DNA of 64,000 nt, taken from the NCBI RefSeq assembly GCF_007644045.2, contig NZ_VMDW02000057.1, positions 38,499-102,498 of the forward strand, written 5' to 3'. Positions within the stretch are counted from its first letter, which is position 1. Each line of letters begins with the position of its first letter. Origin of the DNA: Vogesella urethralis (lineage in GTDB: Bacteria; Pseudomonadota; Gammaproteobacteria; Burkholderiales; Chromobacteriaceae). Under the pieces are notes generated by a model. It was given only the letters and a program-made list of their open reading frames with translations, was not told the origin of the DNA and made no database searches. The position numbers and the translations under genes were made by a program. Positions 18,059-27,561 of this stretch are shown in pieces.

Positions 18059-20193
18059 AAACAATGACCCTGACGCAGCTGGCCGCCGCCCTTACCCTTG
18101 CCGGCCTTTCCGGCCTGGCCATTGCGGCCAACAGCATTACCCAGATCGAACTGCTCAAGAATGCCCAGGAACAGCAAGTGCTGGCGGTGACCTTCAGCAA
18201 CCCGCTGCCCGTCTCGCCCAACAGCTTTGCCATTTCCAATCCGCCACGGGTGGCATTCGACTTTCCCGATACCCGCAACCAGACCGGAAAGACCCAGCTG
18301 CCCTTTGCCGCCAGCCTGCTCAACGCCGCCACGGTGGTAGAAGGCCAGGGCAAGGCACGCCTGGTACTGAACCTGAACAAATCGACTGCCTATACCAGCA
18401 AACTGGAAGATAACAAGCTGCTGATCACGCTGAATGCCCCTGGCAGTGCCAGCCAGCCAGTCAGCGCGCCTGCCAGCCGCATCCAGGAAGCACCAACCGA
18501 AATCCTGCCACCGGTCTTTGCTGCGGCACCGAATGCCATTGCGCCGAATGGCGTGGTCCAGAACGTGGACTTCAAACGCGGCGACAACGGCGAAGCTCGG
18601 GTACTGATCGACCTCAACAGTGCCAGCACGCCAGTCGATATCAAGCGGGAAGGCAAGAACGTCGTGATCGACCTGGCAGGCGTCAAAGTGCCACGACATC
18701 TGGAACGCCGCTTGGACGTGACCGATTTTGCCACCCCTACCCGCCGCATTGATGCCACGAATCAGGGTGCGGGCAGCCGCATCGTGCTGCAATCCGAGGG
18801 CGATTGGGCCTACTCCTCCTACCAGACCGACAAGCGCCTGGTGGTGGAGGTACGCAAAATATCGGCCGAAGAAGTGGAAGCCGCACTGCAAGCGCAGGGC
18901 AAAGCCAGCTACAAGGGAGAGAAGCTGTCGCTCAACTTCCAGAACGTCGAAGTTCGCTCCTTGCTGCAGGTAATTGCCGAATTTACCGGCATGAACATCA
19001 TCACCAGCGACTCGGTCAACGGTACGCTGACCCTGCGGCTGAAAGACGTGCCTTGGGATCAGGCACTGGACCTGATCCTGGCCCAGAAGAACCTGGAAAA
19101 GCGCCAGGTGGGTAACGTGGTGCGCATTGCGCCACGCGACGAATTGCTGGCGATCGAACGTCAGGCTGCCGAGTCGCAGAAGCAACGCGTCAATGCCGAG
19201 CCCATCATTACGGAAACCTTCCAGATCAAATACCGGGCGGCAGAAGAGATCCGCGAAGCACTCAAAGACCTGGCCGGCTTCTACAGCGAGAACGTCACCA
19301 CCAGCCAGGGCAGCAGCAGCACGGGTACCAAAGCCGCTATTCTGGTCGACCCGCGCTCCAACAAGATCATCATCCGTGAGCGGGTGTCCGTCATTGAAGA
19401 AATCCGCAAGGTGATCCAGACGCTGGATACCCCGCTGCGCCAGGTACTGATCGAAGCGCGCATTGTCGAGGCCAAGGACAACTTCCAGAAAGACTTGGGC
19501 GTACGCCTGCAAGTTACCAAGGTAGGCGGGGACACCTCGGTCGGCAATCTGTCCAACGGCGGCAGCATACCCATCGGCCAATTGCCGTCTGGTGATGTCA
19601 CATTCAACCCAAACGTCAGCCTGCCTGCTTCGCTGAGCGGTGCCTCGATTGCAGCTGTATTCAAGGGGGCCAGCAGCATCATCGGGCTAGAGTTATCAGC
19701 CATGCAGGCAGAAGACCGTGGCAAGGTCGTCTCCAGCCCGCGCATCCTGACTGCCGACCGTACCAAAGCCACCATTACCGAAGGTACCGAGATTCCGTAT
19801 CAAACCACGGATAAAGACGGCAACTCGTCGACAACCTTCAAAAAGGCCAACCTGACCTTGGCCGTAACGCCGCAGGTAACGCCGGAAAACGACGTCGTCC
19901 TCAAGCTGAACATTACCAAGGACACGCCGAACACCAAGCTGAAAGTGGGCGAAAATCCTGCCATTGACAACAAGACCGTCGACACTGAGGTTCGGGTCGA
20001 AAATGGCGGTACCGTGGTCATTGGCGGCATTTACGTGCAAGAACAAAACACGGTAGAGAACCGCGTGCCCTTGCTGGGCGACCTGCCAGTAGTCGGCGCC
20101 TTGTTCCGCAACAATTCCAATACCAACAACCGTCGCGAACTGCTGGTTTTCATCACGCCGCGCATCGTGGAGAATGAGTTCATTCCCCGCTGA
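18055..20193 (+). CDS. pilQ: type IV pilus secretin PilQ
   Basis: 712-aa outer-membrane secretin through which pili and, in competent Neisseriales, incoming DNA pass. Signal peptide (cleavage about 24), two AMIN domains (about 28-125 and 160-265), an STN domain (SLNFQNVEVRSLLQVIAEFTGMNI), N1 domain, then the secretin core with VVSSPRILTADRTKATITEGTEIPYQT-type motifs and the C-terminal LGDLPVVGALFR. No frameshift. A copy of GCGGCCAAC overlaps the signal-cleavage codons. Confidence 0.95.
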   Translation: MKTMTLTQLAAALTLAGLSGLAIAANSITQIELLKNAQEQQVLAVTFSNPLPVSPNSFAISNPPRVAFDFPDTRNQTGKTQLPFAASLLNAATVVEGQGKARLVLNLNKSTAYTSKLEDNKLLITLNAPGSASQPVSAPASRIQEAPTEILPPVFAAAPNAIAPNGVVQNVDFKRGDNGEARVLIDLNSASTPVDIKREGKNVVIDLAGVKVPRHLERRLDVTDFATPTRRIDATNQGAGSRIVLQSEGDWAYSSYQTDKRLVVEVRKISAEEVEAALQAQGKASYKGEKLSLNFQNVEVRSLLQVIAEFTGMNIITSDSVNGTLTLRLKDVPWDQALDLILAQKNLEKRQVGNVVRIAPRDELLAIERQAAESQKQRVNAEPIITETFQIKYRAAEEIREALKDLAGFYSENVTTSQGSSSTGTKAAILVDPRSNKIIIRERVSVIEEIRKVIQTLDTPLRQVLIEARIVEAKDNFQKDLGVRLQVTKVGGDTSVGNLSNGGSIPIGQLPSGDVTFNPNVSLPASLSGASIAAVFKGASSIIGLELSAMQAEDRGKVVSSPRILTADRTKATITEGTEIPYQTTDKDGNSSTTFKKANLTLAVTPQVTPENDVVLKLNITKDTPNTKLKVGENPAIDNKTVDTEVRVENGGTVVIGGIYVQEQNTVENRVPLLGDLPVVGALFRNNSNTNNRRELLVFITPRIVENEFIPR

Positions 20194-20208
20194 GCTAGCA
20201 GACATATC

Positions 20209-20778
20209 ATGAAGTCATCCGATACAATGCCTGCCATGGAACTGGCAGGCAATTTTTTTCTGGTGGGCCTGATGGGCTCGGGCAAGACCACGGTTGGCCG
20301 CACGCTGGCAAAGCATACCGGCAAGACGTTTTATGATTCCGACCACGAAATCGAGCGTCGTACCGGGGTACGCATCACCACGATCTTCGACATCGAAGGC
20401 GAGCCACGCTTTCGCGAGCGAGAGCGCGATACCATCGCCGAGCTGTGCCAGATGCAGGGCATCGTTCTGGCCACCGGTGGCGGTGCCATCCTGGCACCGG
20501 AAAACCGCCAGGCGCTACGCAAGCACGGTACAGTCATCTACCTGCGCGCCCAGATCGACGACATCCTGGCGCGCACCCAGCACGACAAAAGCCGGCCACT
20601 GTTACAAACCGCCGACCCGCGCAGCAAGCTGGAAGAACTGTTCGCCATCCGCGATCCGCTCTATCGCGAGGTCGCCGACATCGTCATCGACACCACGCAC
20701 CAGAACGTCAATGTGCTGGTCCACCGCCTGGAGCAGCGATTGCTGAGCCACCAAAGCAAGCACCCTGTCAAACCATGA
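20209..20778 (+). CDS. aroK: shikimate kinase
   Basis: 189-aa enzyme phosphorylating shikimate for aromatic amino acid synthesis. Walker [13 protein letters not shown], the DSDHEIERR substrate loop and the LATGGGAIL motif are intact. Three in-frame starts (20209, 20227, 20236) are possible and none has a good SD; the last gives [16 protein letters not shown], closest to other AroK N-termini. Follows pilQ by 15 bp and overlaps aroB by 4 bp. Confidence 0.93.
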   Translation: MKSSDTMPAMELAGNFFLVGLMGSGKTTVGRTLAKHTGKTFYDSDHEIERRTGVRITTIFDIEGEPRFRERERDTIAELCQMQGIVLATGGGAILAPENRQALRKHGTVIYLRAQIDDILARTQHDKSRPLLQTADPRSKLEELFAIRDPLYREVADIVIDTTHQNVNVLVHRLEQRLLSHQSKHPVKP

Positions 20779-21860
20779 TCACGCTCAACCTTACCCTGCC
20801 CGACACCAGCTACCCCATCTACATCGGCGAACACTTGCTACCGCAAGCCGAGCTGCTATTGCCACACCTGAAGCAGAAAAAAGTGATGATCGTGACCAAT
20901 ACCACGGTCGCACCGCTGTATCTGGAAACCTTGCGTCGTGGCCTGCAACAGCACGGCGTCAGCGTACTGAGCGTGACCCTGCCAGATGGCGAAGATTTCA
21001 AGACCTGGGAAACGCTGAACCTGATCTTTGATGCACTGCTGGCCAACAAGTGCGAGCGCGGCACCACGCTGATCGCGCTAGGGGGTGGCGTCATCGGCGA
21101 CATGGTGGGGTTTGCCGCCGCCAGCTACCAGCGGGGTGTGCCGTTCATTCAGGTTCCCACCACGCTGCTGTCGCAGGTGGACTCCTCGGTAGGCGGCAAA
21201 ACCGCCATCAACCACCCGCTGGGCAAAAACATGATCGGCGCGTTCTACCAGCCCAAAGCGGTGCTGGCCGACATGACGCTGCTGGATACGCTGCCCGAGC
21301 GCGAGCTATCGGCCGGTCTGGCGGAAGTGATCAAATACGGCCTGCTGGGTGATGCCAGTTTTATCGACTGGCTGGAACAGAATATGGGCGCGCTGCGCGC
21401 CAAGAACAAAACCGTACTGGCCGAGGCCGTACGCCGCTGCTGTGCCATGAAAGCCGACATCGTGTCGCAAGACGAGCGTGAAAGCGGCATCCGCGCCCTG
21501 CTGAACCTGGGCCACACGTTTGGCCACGCCATCGAAGCCGGACTGGGCTTTGGTACTTGGCTGCATGGCGAAGCAGTGGCTGCGGGCATGATGCTGGCGG
21601 CGGAAGCCTCGCGGCTGCTGGGCTACCTCAGCGAAGACGAGGTTGGCCGCATCGAACGCCTGCTGCATGCTGCCGGCTTGCCGACGGTCAGTCCCGACCT
21701 TGGCGAGGCCGTCTGGCTGGAACACATGAGCCATGACAAAAAAGTGAGCGACGGCACCATCCGCTTTGTGCTGATGCAGCAATTAGGTCATGCCATTGTC
21801 GCAACGCTACCCGCAGCGGTGCTCAGCGCCACGCTCAACAGCCGCTTCGTGGCGAAGTAA
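20775..21860 (+). CDS. aroB: 3-dehydroquinate synthase
   Basis: 361-aa NAD- and Zn-dependent enzyme converting DAHP to 3-dehydroquinate. Starts at the ATGA overlap with aroK ([20 protein letters not shown]). Motifs: [50 protein letters not shown] and the Zn-ligand region [12 protein letters not shown] with [10 protein letters not shown]. The pilMNOPQ-aroK-aroB order is conserved in many proteobacteria. Confidence 0.95.
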   Translation: MITLNLTLPDTSYPIYIGEHLLPQAELLLPHLKQKKVMIVTNTTVAPLYLETLRRGLQQHGVSVLSVTLPDGEDFKTWETLNLIFDALLANKCERGTTLIALGGGVIGDMVGFAAASYQRGVPFIQVPTTLLSQVDSSVGGKTAINHPLGKNMIGAFYQPKAVLADMTLLDTLPERELSAGLAEVIKYGLLGDASFIDWLEQNMGALRAKNKTVLAEAVRRCCAMKADIVSQDERESGIRALLNLGHTFGHAIEAGLGFGTWLHGEAVAAGMMLAAEASRLLGYLSEDEVGRIERLLHAAGLPTVSPDLGEAVWLEHMSHDKKVSDGTIRFVLMQQLGHAIVATLPAAVLSATLNSRFVAK

Positions 21861-21890
21861 CTACGTAGATTTACTACGAAATTCTACGAA
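21861..21890. repeat. three phased CTACG(T/A)A boxes between aroB and the FimV-like gene
   Basis: CTACGTAG, CTACGAA and CTACGAA follow one another with 10-13 bp spacing immediately after the aroB stop and about 55 bp before the next start. Near-helical spacing suggests a protein-binding array; no known regulator is recognised. Confidence 0.4.
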
Positions 21891-21944
21891 TAGGCAGCCT
21901 GCCGCGCAGGCCTGACAATAGCGGTATCCGATCAGGAGACTGCC

Positions 21945-22331
21945 ATGCTAGGCCTCGTCAAACAGCTTACCGACAAGATCCACGCCAGCCAGGAAAGCGG
22001 GCTACTCAGCCACGCCATGAGCCCCTGGCGTTATGTGCCGCCCCAGGAACGCCTGATCGACCCGATTGGCGAGGCGGAAGTTTTCCTCGCCTACGGCAAA
22101 CGCCAGGAAGCGGTACGCGTGTTGCGCCATACGCTACGTCAGCAGCCCGACAACCTGGAAGCCAAGGTATTGCTACTGCAAGCACTGGCCTATCTGCGCG
22201 ACAGCCAGGCCTATTGCACCCTTGCGCGCGAACTGGCGCCCATGCTGAGCGGAAAAGCCCTGTGGCACACCATTTGCCGCGAAGGGCAAGCGCTGGCCCC
22301 TGCCGACCCCCTGTTCCTGTACCAGGCCTGA
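21945..22331 (+). CDS. FimV/TPR-like small protein, 128 aa
   Basis: Soluble helical protein. The segment EAEVFLAYGKRQEAVRVLRH followed by QQPDNLEAKVLLLQAL reads as tetratricopeptide-like helices and resembles the C-terminal domain of FimV-type pilus regulators. No signal peptide. A good SD (AGGAG) precedes the start. It lies after the pilus/aro block, and its stop codon abuts that of the convergent pilin gene, forming TGATCA. A role in pilus assembly or twitching is an inference from context. Confidence 0.65.
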   Translation: MLGLVKQLTDKIHASQESGLLSHAMSPWRYVPPQERLIDPIGEAEVFLAYGKRQEAVRVLRHTLRQQPDNLEAKVLLLQALAYLRDSQAYCTLARELAPMLSGKALWHTICREGQALAPADPLFLYQA

Positions 22332-22757
22332 TCACGGCCAAACCCGGCATTGCCATGTTCCGCCCTCCGGTACGCAATGGCGCATGATGCCGGTAGACAA
22401 CAGTTCGATGTAGCCCTCCTCCGGCGTACTCGCCGTCGCCCGCAGTACGTAGTAATCGGGATCGGTATTGCGCGGCGTACTGCCGAATGCCAGTGTGTAA
22501 CTGGGTTGCGTGCTGGCAGGGTAATAAACGTACGGCAAGGCTGGCCACTGGGTGGCTGACAGTTTGTAGCTGCCCCTCTCACTATAAAAGCGCTCCAGCA
22601 CCGCTGCATTTTCCTGCAGCAGGGCAGCCACCGCGGCGCGCTCGGCTTGATGCAAACTGGCCCGGTATTCTTGCACCGCCAGACTGGTGATGATGGCCAC
22701 CAAAGTCAGTACCACCACCATTTCCAGCAACGTGAAACCTTGCCGAGCTAGGTGCAC
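22332..22757 (-). CDS. ComP/PilE-like minor type IV pilin
   Basis: 141-aa prepilin with leader MHLARQG, cleavage before FTLLEMVVVL and Glu at +5. The body carries YRASLHQAERAAVAALLQE, then NAAVLERFYSERGSYK, SATQWPALP and a C-terminal Cys pair (RHCVPEGGTWQC) suited to a disulfide-closed D-region. The spacing ALL.EN....E.FY...G....T.WP.LP matches, from memory, the Neisseria minor pilin ComP, the DNA-uptake-sequence receptor. PilE-type minor pilins of Pseudomonas share part of this pattern, so this is not proof. Coupled to the FimT-like gene by a 10-bp overlap. Confidence 0.8.
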   Translation of the reverse strand: MHLARQGFTLLEMVVVLTLVAIITSLAVQEYRASLHQAERAAVAALLQENAAVLERFYSERGSYKLSATQWPALPYVYYPASTQPSYTLAFGSTPRNTDPDYYVLRATASTPEEGYIELLSTGIMRHCVPEGGTWQCRVWP

Positions 22758-23278
22758 GGTAGCACCTGTCGGCTGCCACTACCGAATAGCCGTAACTCCC
22801 GGCAGTACCCTTCCGCATTTCTCGCCGTATACCGTACCAACGGTACCGATAGCATGCCACTAGGCGTGATCCGGTACTGTAAGACATTGCTGTGCAGCGT
22901 CACCGCCGATTGAGGCAACACCACGTCGCGTGCCTCCTTGCTGTCGTAACTGGCCACGCGGCCAGCAGGACTGTCGATGAAAAACAGCACGCCCTCTGCT
23001 GCCTGATAATGCCCACCTGAGGCCCTGGCAGGCAGACAACCTTGCACATCGAGATTGCGCTTCAGATTGGCCAGGCACACCTGCACGCTTTGGCTACGGG
23101 TAATAGCTTCGCTACGCATGCGCATGATCGCCGTCGCGACACGGGATAACTGCCCATCAACCGCCTGCCGGGCCATGAACTGGCGGTAGCCATCCAGATT
23201 CCAAAGCAGCACCATTGCGATGATGGCGAGTACCACCAGCAACTCCAGCAGTCCGGCTCCACAGCTACGTAATGACAT
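22748..23278 (-). CDS. FimT/GspH-like pseudopilin
   Basis: 176-aa pseudopilin starting MSLRSCG; cleavage after Gly7 leaves AGLLE with Glu at +5 and a hydrophobic helix (LLVVLAIIAMVLL). The start at 23278 has SD GGGAG; an upstream Met at 23326 would give an unnaturally long leader. C-terminal residues include CRELRLFGSGSRQVLPC. FimT homologues in several competent bacteria bind DNA through a basic C-terminal tail; the tail here has one or two Arg but not a clear GRxR motif. Pairs with the ComP-like pilin. Confidence 0.8.
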   Translation of the reverse strand: MSLRSCGAGLLELLVVLAIIAMVLLWNLDGYRQFMARQAVDGQLSRVATAIMRMRSEAITRSQSVQVCLANLKRNLDVQGCLPARASGGHYQAAEGVLFFIDSPAGRVASYDSKEARDVVLPQSAVTLHSNVLQYRITPSGMLSVPLVRYTARNAEGYCRELRLFGSGSRQVLPCT

Positions 23279-23429
23279 GACAGACTCCCGATCACCATCG
23301 ACCAAGCATGCACTCGGCATGACCATGGGAGCTTAGGAACATTCGTTGTCACATGTCAAACAGGCAAATTCAGCTGAAAATCCAGCCTAAAAGCAGCCCC
23401 ATCCATTGATAGTAAAAGATTAAAAGCAA

Positions 23430-23453
23430 TAAAAAACCGCCCTATCGGGCGGT
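23430..23453 (-). terminator. intrinsic terminator of the LPS operon
   Basis: On the minus strand ACCGCCC, a GATA loop and GGGCGGT run into TTTTTT, 25 bp past the msbA stop. It ends the six-gene operon that starts at 30897. Confidence 0.88.
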
Positions 23454-23477
23454 GTGTCTGTTGCCACAAGCCAACCG

Positions 23478-25226
23478 TCAGCCTTCGGCAAACTGCATGC
23501 TGTGCAATTTGGCGTACATGCCGTTTTCAGCCAATAGCGACTGGTGCGTCCCTACCTCGATGACTTCACCCTGGTGCATCACCACAATACGATCAGCCTG
23601 CTCGATGGTAGACAGACGATGCGCAATCACCAGCGTGGTCCGGTTTTTCATCAGGTTATCCAGCGCGGCCTGCACCAGACGCTCGGACTCGGTGTCCAGC
23701 GCCGATGTCGCTTCATCCAGAATCAGCAGCGGCGCGTTTTTCAGCAGCGCACGGGCAATAGCCAGGCGCTGGCGCTGGCCGCCCGACAGACGGGTACCGT
23801 TTTCGCCGATTTCGGTATCGAAGCCTTCCGGTAGCGCCTCGATGAAGTCCAGCGCGTTGGCCGCGCGCGCGGCCTCGACGATCTGCTCGCGGCCAACCTT
23901 GTCCAGCACACCATACGCAATGTTGGCCGCCACGGTGCCATTGAACAGCACCACGTCCTGGCTGACCAAGGCAATCTGCTCGCGCAACGCAGGCAGCGCG
24001 TAGTCAGCCAGTGGTACGCCATCCAGCAGTAAACGGCCACTGTCGGGCTCGTAGAAGCGCGGCACCAGGCTGGCCAGCGTGGTCTTGCCGGAGCCGGAGG
24101 AACCCACCAGTGCCACCGTTTCACCCGCGTTCAGCGTCAGGCTAATCTGCTTGAGCGCCGGCCGCTCGCTGCCAGGGTAGCTGAATGACAGCTGCTGCAA
24201 CTCGAGCTGGCCGCGCGTCTTGCCGGCCAAAGGCAAGCCGGCCTGCTTTTCTTCCGGCTCATCCAGAAACTGGAAAATGGTTTCTGCCGCCGCCAAACCG
24301 CGTTGCAGCGCCTGCGAGATGCCGGTGATGCGCTTGATCGGCGCAAACAGCAGCATCATGGCGGTGAGGAAGGACATGAAATCGCCAGCACTGAAACCGC
24401 CATGCTGCGCACGCAGCGCGGCAAAGTACAGGATGGCGGCCAACGCACAGGCAATCATCAGCTGGGTCACGCCGGTGTTGGCGGAGCTGGCCGCACTCTG
24501 CTTGACCTGGTTACGGCGCAACGCATCCGCCGCCTCATGAAAACGCTCGGCTTCGTACTGCTCGCCACCGTAAATCTTCACCACTTTACGGCCATCGATA
24601 GCCTCGCTGACTACCTGCACCATCTGCCCCATGCGCAGCTGGTTCTCGCGGGCCAGACCACGCAAACGCTTGCCGACAAAGTGCATGCAGGCGGTGACCG
24701 CGGGCATGACGACGAAACAGATCAGCGTCAGCTGCCAGTCGGTGTACAGCAGCAGCGCCAGCAGGCCCAGCGTGGTCACGCCATCCTTGACCGCCACGGT
24801 AATCACATTGAAACCGGCTTCGGTAACCTGATTGACGTCGCTCGCAATACGCGAAATCAGCCGGCCCGACTGCTCGCGATCATAAAAGCTCACCGGCAAG
24901 CGTAGCAGCTTGACGAACATCTCTTCGCGCAGGGTTTGCACCAGACGGCCGGTCAGCCAGCTGGCCGTATATTCGTTGATAAAGCTGGTCACGCCACGCA
25001 GCAGGAACACGCCGATAATCGCCAGCGGCACCCAGCGGATGGTTGCCGGGTCCTTGTCGACAAAGCCGCCGTCGATCAACGGCTTGAGCAAACGGGCAAA
25101 CGCCGCTTCGGTTAGCGCGGCGATACACATCGAGACCAGCGACAGGCTCAGTACCTTCCAGTAGCGCTGGATGTAACGCAGCAGGCGGCGGTAAACCTGC
25201 CAGCTGTGCTTGAAGGAATCGTTCAT
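23478..25226 (-). CDS. msbA: lipid A export ATP-binding/permease protein MsbA
   Basis: 582-aa half-ABC transporter that flips lipid A-core across the inner membrane. Six membrane helices occupy about residues 25-310. The ATPase has Walker A GSSGSGKTT, signature LSGGQRQR, Walker B LLILDEATSALD and the H-loop IAHRLSTIE. Last gene of the operon, overlapping the upstream glycosyltransferase by 4 bp. Two uptake-like words lie in its ATPase region (23889 and 23922). Confidence 0.93.
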   Translation of the reverse strand: MNDSFKHSWQVYRRLLRYIQRYWKVLSLSLVSMCIAALTEAAFARLLKPLIDGGFVDKDPATIRWVPLAIIGVFLLRGVTSFINEYTASWLTGRLVQTLREEMFVKLLRLPVSFYDREQSGRLISRIASDVNQVTEAGFNVITVAVKDGVTTLGLLALLLYTDWQLTLICFVVMPAVTACMHFVGKRLRGLARENQLRMGQMVQVVSEAIDGRKVVKIYGGEQYEAERFHEAADALRRNQVKQSAASSANTGVTQLMIACALAAILYFAALRAQHGGFSAGDFMSFLTAMMLLFAPIKRITGISQALQRGLAAAETIFQFLDEPEEKQAGLPLAGKTRGQLELQQLSFSYPGSERPALKQISLTLNAGETVALVGSSGSGKTTLASLVPRFYEPDSGRLLLDGVPLADYALPALREQIALVSQDVVLFNGTVAANIAYGVLDKVGREQIVEAARAANALDFIEALPEGFDTEIGENGTRLSGGQRQRLAIARALLKNAPLLILDEATSALDTESERLVQAALDNLMKNRTTLVIAHRLSTIEQADRIVVMHQGEVIEVGTHQSLLAENGMYAKLHSMQFAEG

Positions 25227-26329
25227 GAATCAGAAGTCTCGGACGACAGCCCCGCCAGCGCCAACAGGCTGGCGGTATTGCTGCGGGGGGAAAAACGGCG
25301 CTGGACGTCGGCCTGGCCGGCCAGCGCCTGCGCTTGCACGGTGGCCGGGTCGGACAAGGCCTGCTCGATGGCAGCGGCCCAGGCAGCCACGTCGCCCGGC
25401 GGCAACAACTGGCCGGTCACGCCATCATGAATGGTTTCCGGGATGCCACCGGTGCGACTGGCCAGCACCGGCACCGTCAGGCTCAACGCCTCGATCTGCG
25501 ACATGCCCAGCGGTTCGTAGCTGGACGGCATCAGCACCAGGTCCGCCCTGGCCAGCAAGGCTGCCACCGGCTGTACCATGCCGGCCAGCAGCACCTGTTC
25601 GCCCAGACCCAAACGCTGGATCTCGGCCTGCAAGCGCCCTGCCTCCGGCCCTTCACCGGCGATGATGTAACGCAACTGCGGCCAACGTGGCTGCAGGCGC
25701 GCCATCGCTTCCAGGATGGTCTGGTGGCCTTTCTCGCCACGCAACATGGCTGCCTGAACCAGCAACGGGCCAGGATGGGCATCACGCCACTGCTGTACGC
25801 TAGACGGCAAGTCGGTGCCGGCATCGCGCGCAATGCGCTCAAAATCGATACCCGGGTAGATCACGTGCAGCTTGTCCGGATGGATGGACGGGTTTTGCAG
25901 CAGACAGTCACGCAGGTAGTGACTGGGCAGCATGGTGGCGTCCACCAGCGTGTTATACGACCACGCCGAGGCCTTACCCGGCTGGTAGGTACGCGACCGC
26001 AGCAGGAACGGCCGCTGGCGCACCAGCCTGGCGGCAATGGCCAGGTTGTTGCTGTCGTGCCCGCTATGGCAAATGGCCAGGCGGGGTCGGTGTACCGTCA
26101 GCCAGCGCCGCAGAATGGCAATGGACGGCAGGTGCACGCTGTTACGGAAGCGCACCGGCAACACCGATAAGCCCTTATGCAGCGCCACCTGTTCTACCCG
26201 GCTACCGGGCCGGCAAGCCAGCACTGGCTGATAGCCGGCCGCCGCAAACTGCTGCATCTGCTGCATCAGTTGTAATTCCTGCCCGCCGACGTTGGGGGAG
26301 GATTCGGTGAACAGAATGGCTTTGCTCAT
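25223..26329 (-). CDS. glycosyltransferase family 4 (LPS)
   Basis: 368-aa GT-B enzyme. N-terminal SPNVGGQELQL is the acceptor-side Gly-rich loop; the C-terminal domain has the donor motif SSYEPLGMSQIEALS (E-x7-E) and ASRTGGIPE. Probably adds a sugar to the LPS core or O-chain. Overlaps waaL and msbA by 4 bp each. The exact sugar is not predictable. Confidence 0.88.
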   Translation of the reverse strand: MSKAILFTESSPNVGGQELQLMQQMQQFAAAGYQPVLACRPGSRVEQVALHKGLSVLPVRFRNSVHLPSIAILRRWLTVHRPRLAICHSGHDSNNLAIAARLVRQRPFLLRSRTYQPGKASAWSYNTLVDATMLPSHYLRDCLLQNPSIHPDKLHVIYPGIDFERIARDAGTDLPSSVQQWRDAHPGPLLVQAAMLRGEKGHQTILEAMARLQPRWPQLRYIIAGEGPEAGRLQAEIQRLGLGEQVLLAGMVQPVAALLARADLVLMPSSYEPLGMSQIEALSLTVPVLASRTGGIPETIHDGVTGQLLPPGDVAAWAAAIEQALSDPATVQAQALAGQADVQRRFSPRSNTASLLALAGLSSETSDS

Positions 26330-27561
26330 GTCAGGCCCAACTCGCGTTTGCGACTAAAAATCATGCTGGCAAAAATCACCACACTCATGCCATAGAAAGA
26401 TGTTTGCGAGACGATCCAGAAGTACGCATCAAACAGGCTAGCCACAAACTGGCAGACCACGACCAGCATGCCAGCCAGCGCGGCAAAGGCCAGTACTGGG
26501 TCCTGATGCGTCAGATAGCTGCGGAAGAGCAGGCCTGGTACCAGGAACAGTGCCAGCCCCAGGGCAATACCCACCACACCGAACTCAACCGCCAGATTCA
26601 GAATTTCATTATGGGGATGAGGAGCAGTACTGATCATGCGCAGCGGCGTCGGGTCATCCTTTAACTTGCTCACTTCTCGGTAATATCCCTGCTTCCCCAC
26701 TCCAGTAAGCGGATGAGCCAATAGCAGTTGCCCACCGTACTGCCACATGCTCAAACGCAATCCCATTGATGTGCCATGACTAGACTCGTGATTGACAACC
26801 TCGGTCACCCCCTCTCGGAAACGGACACTGAAGCGATCCGGAGAAACAGCAACAAACAAAACAGATGCCAGCAGCAATGCAGGCACCAGCCATACCATAA
26901 CTTGTGCTTTCACCTTATAAAAGTAGAGTAGCACCAGAATCAACAGCGGGAAGCAGACCAGCTGAGCTGCCCGTGTACCCGAATAATAGGCAGCAGCAAA
27001 AGCGGCAAAAGTAGCCACAACCTGCAGCACCAGTACCCACTGCCGATATTGAACTGGCACCATCAGTTGCCGGAATGGCAAAATCCACACCCAAAATGCA
27101 AACAGTGCCGAGTAGACACCAAACGGGATCGGATTGCTGAAGCCGTTCCAGCCACGGGTGATATCGGACCACGCGTAAGCCTGAACGTTGGTAGACAGCC
27201 AGCCCCACAAGCCGAGCCCCACGGCCCCTAGTGGAATACCCCATAGCGCGCGTATCAGGTAACGCGAAGGCACACGGCTTAGACTCCACAGGCCCAGACC
27301 GGCAAGGACAAAGCGCAAAGGTGCATCCAGTGCCTTGACCGTCACACCGTTAAACGCGACCACTAACTGCAGTACCGTTAATACAGCCGTGGCAGACAGG
27401 GCCCAGAAAACGAATCGCCGTGAAGGTTCCGGGTGGGCACGGCGCAATAAGGGTAATGACAGTAGTCCGATCAACAAAACCACACTATTGGCAGCGCCTT
27501 TCACCGTCATGGCTGTCGCAAAAAACAACGCGACCAGTACCGCAAAAAACCGTGTCAGCAT
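26326..27561 (-). CDS. waaL: O-antigen ligase family membrane protein
   Basis: 411-aa polytopic protein with about 10-12 hydrophobic helices and the Wzy_C-type periplasmic loop: GVGKQGYYREVSKL then STAPHPHNEILNLAVEFG, where the His-containing HPHNEIL is the family's conserved motif. Joins O-antigen (or another glycan) to lipid A-core. Sampled lines are about 53-57% GC against 60-68% in flanking genes, suggesting different ancestry. A polymerase (Wzy) function cannot be excluded from sequence alone. Confidence 0.82.
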   Translation of the reverse strand: MLTRFFAVLVALFFATAMTVKGAANSVVLLIGLLSLPLLRRAHPEPSRRFVFWALSATAVLTVLQLVVAFNGVTVKALDAPLRFVLAGLGLWSLSRVPSRYLIRALWGIPLGAVGLGLWGWLSTNVQAYAWSDITRGWNGFSNPIPFGVYSALFAFWVWILPFRQLMVPVQYRQWVLVLQVVATFAAFAAAYYSGTRAAQLVCFPLLILVLLYFYKVKAQVMVWLVPALLLASVLFVAVSPDRFSVRFREGVTEVVNHESSHGTSMGLRLSMWQYGGQLLLAHPLTGVGKQGYYREVSKLKDDPTPLRMISTAPHPHNEILNLAVEFGVVGIALGLALFLVPGLLFRSYLTHQDPVLAFAALAGMLVVVCQFVASLFDAYFWIVSQTSFYGMSVVIFASMIFSRKRELGLT

